DNA of 64,000 bases from Corynebacterium ulceribovis DSM 45146 (lineage in GTDB: Bacteria; Actinomycetota; Actinomycetes; Mycobacteriales; Mycobacteriaceae), in contig NZ_AQUY01000002.1 in the NCBI RefSeq assembly GCF_000372445.1, positions 275,561-339,560 on the forward strand. Direction: 5' to 3'. Both the position numbers and the translations under genes were made by a program. Below, piece after piece: positions 63,526 to 64,000 of this stretch. The stretch's first letter is position 1. Every line of letters begins with the position of its first letter. The notes beneath the pieces were generated by a model. It worked only from the letters and a program-made list of their open reading frames with translations, searched no databases and had not been told where the DNA came from.

Positions 63526-64000
63526 TTAGAAGCGGCCGGAGAAGCTGCCGCCGCCACCTCCGCCACCGAAGCCACCGCCACCGAATCCTCCGCCGCCGAA
63601 GCCGCCGCCGCGGCCGCCGCTGTTCAAGATGCTGTTGAGCACCGCACCGGCGATGAACGCCCCAGCGTTGGAACCACCACGGCGGCGACGACCGTAGCCA
63701 TAGTCGTAGCTGCCGTATCCGGCGAATTGCTGCGCATCAAAGTTTCGGATGTCGCGCTGCGCACGACTGGTCGCATCCTTCGCGGCGCGCTGCGCTTCCT
63801 GCGCGGCCCCAATAGCGCTGTGGAGGTCGCCAGTGCTTTCCAACCGCAGCGCATTGTCGAAGTGCTGATTAGCGGTGTGCAGCGACGTACGCGCCTTGCC
63901 GCCAATAATCCGCCCGCGCGAGGAAATCAGGTCGTCTGCAGCACCAATCTGCGCGGCCGCATCATTTTTCAGCTTGCCAAGCAGCTGCATGCTGCGCTGT
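63526..64000 (-). CDS. TPM-domain protein C-terminus, truncated by window edge
   Basis: The frame is open to the window edge, so the 5' part is missing. The visible 158 residues are a coiled, Ala/Gln-rich segment (ANQHFDNALRLESTGDLHSA, AQEAQRAAKDATSRAQRDIR), a Tyr/Gly/Arg patch (GYGSYDYGYGRRRRGG), one hydrophobic stretch (NAGAFIAGAVLNSILNSG) and a Gly/Phe-rich end (GGGFGGGGFGG repeats, SFSGRF). This is the C-terminal pattern of large actinobacterial TPM (YgcG-type) membrane proteins, probably envelope-located. The apparent ATG at 63990 is most likely internal. Confidence 0.8.
   Translation of the reverse strand, partial: QRSMQLLGKLKNDAAAQIGAADDLISSRGRIIGGKARTSLHTANQHFDNALRLESTGDLHSAIGAAQEAQRAAKDATSRAQRDIRNFDAQQFAGYGSYDYGYGRRRRGGSNAGAFIAGAVLNSILNSGGRGGGFGGGGFGGGGFGGGGGGGSFSGRF
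63534..63612 (-). repeat. Gly/Phe-rich coding repeat at the TPM protein end
   Basis: Units of 15 bp on the minus strand encode GGGGF, repeated several times, followed by an all-glycine run. Length can vary in frame. Confidence 0.75.

Noticed and set aside
63526-63990. Complete 154-residue Gly-rich protein starting at 63990
   Set aside because: The frame stays open beyond the ATG to the window edge, and the sequence looks like the C-terminus of a larger TPM-domain protein.

Overview
This window is a chromosomal core region of a high-GC Gram-positive bacterium, almost certainly a Corynebacterium. The gene order is the corynebacterial/mycobacterial one (mdh-valS-folC-ndk-rne-rplU-rpmA-obg-proB-proA-nadD-rsfS-gpgP-degV-comEA-comEC-holA-rpsT-lepA, then fadD-hemW-hrcA-dnaJ2-rsmE-phoH-ybeY-corC-era-recO-uppS-zur-glyS). 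Several products match corynebacterial proteins closely, especially the HmuO-type heme oxygenase behind a DtxR-type iron box. The species cannot be named from this window. I see no rRNA, tRNA, insertion sequence, prophage or CRISPR array.

Layout. 1-6.6 kb: the end of malate dehydrogenase, valyl-tRNA synthetase, a folate synthase with a long acidic N-terminal extension, a small membrane protein and NDP kinase. 6.9-11.2 kb: RNase E and ribosomal proteins L21 and L27. 11.4-18.7 kb: Obg GTPase, the first two proline-synthesis enzymes, NAD synthesis, ribosome silencing factor, a glucosyl-phosphoglycerate phosphatase-like enzyme and DegV. 18.8-22 kb: ComEA, ComEC without its nuclease-like domain, and DNA polymerase III delta. 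22-24.5 kb, minus strand: an iron-regulated heme oxygenase with a small membrane protein, S20, and an orphan PemK/MazF-like protein. 24.7-28.5 kb: LepA, an MgtC-like protein and a 3-oxoacid CoA-transferase pair.

28.5-47.7 kb is the more accessory part. It holds a 959-residue protein of unusual architecture (a degenerate exonuclease-like domain, BRCT, sigma region 4-like HTH and winged helices) behind a 586-bp intergenic region that may encode a leaderless micro-ORF. It also holds a BCCT transporter, 3-hydroxybutyryl-CoA dehydrogenase, a secreted PAP2 phosphatase, an ABC exporter, a 44-residue hydrophobic peptide reminiscent of PorA/PorH, maltokinase with two PH-domain membrane proteins, an M3 peptidase with two tiny membrane proteins, 4-alpha-glucanotransferase and an FAD-linked oxidase. 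47.7-64 kb returns to core functions: acyl-CoA synthetase, heme/heat-shock genes, the phoH-ybeY-corC-era-recO-uppS run, the zinc regulator Zur, glycyl-tRNA synthetase and three envelope or unknown proteins at the right edge.

How the genes fit together. Most of the window concerns translation and ribosome maturation (valS, glyS, L21, L27, S20, Obg, RsfS, LepA, RsmE, YbeY, Era, RNase E). Iron and zinc control appear at hmuO and zur. A recurring sequence feature is a TANNNT hexamer 6-7 nt before the start codon with no Shine-Dalgarno, at valS, ndk, proA, comEA, the M3 peptidase, a small membrane gene, hemW and the micro-ORF. This predicts many leaderless transcripts, as is common in corynebacteria.
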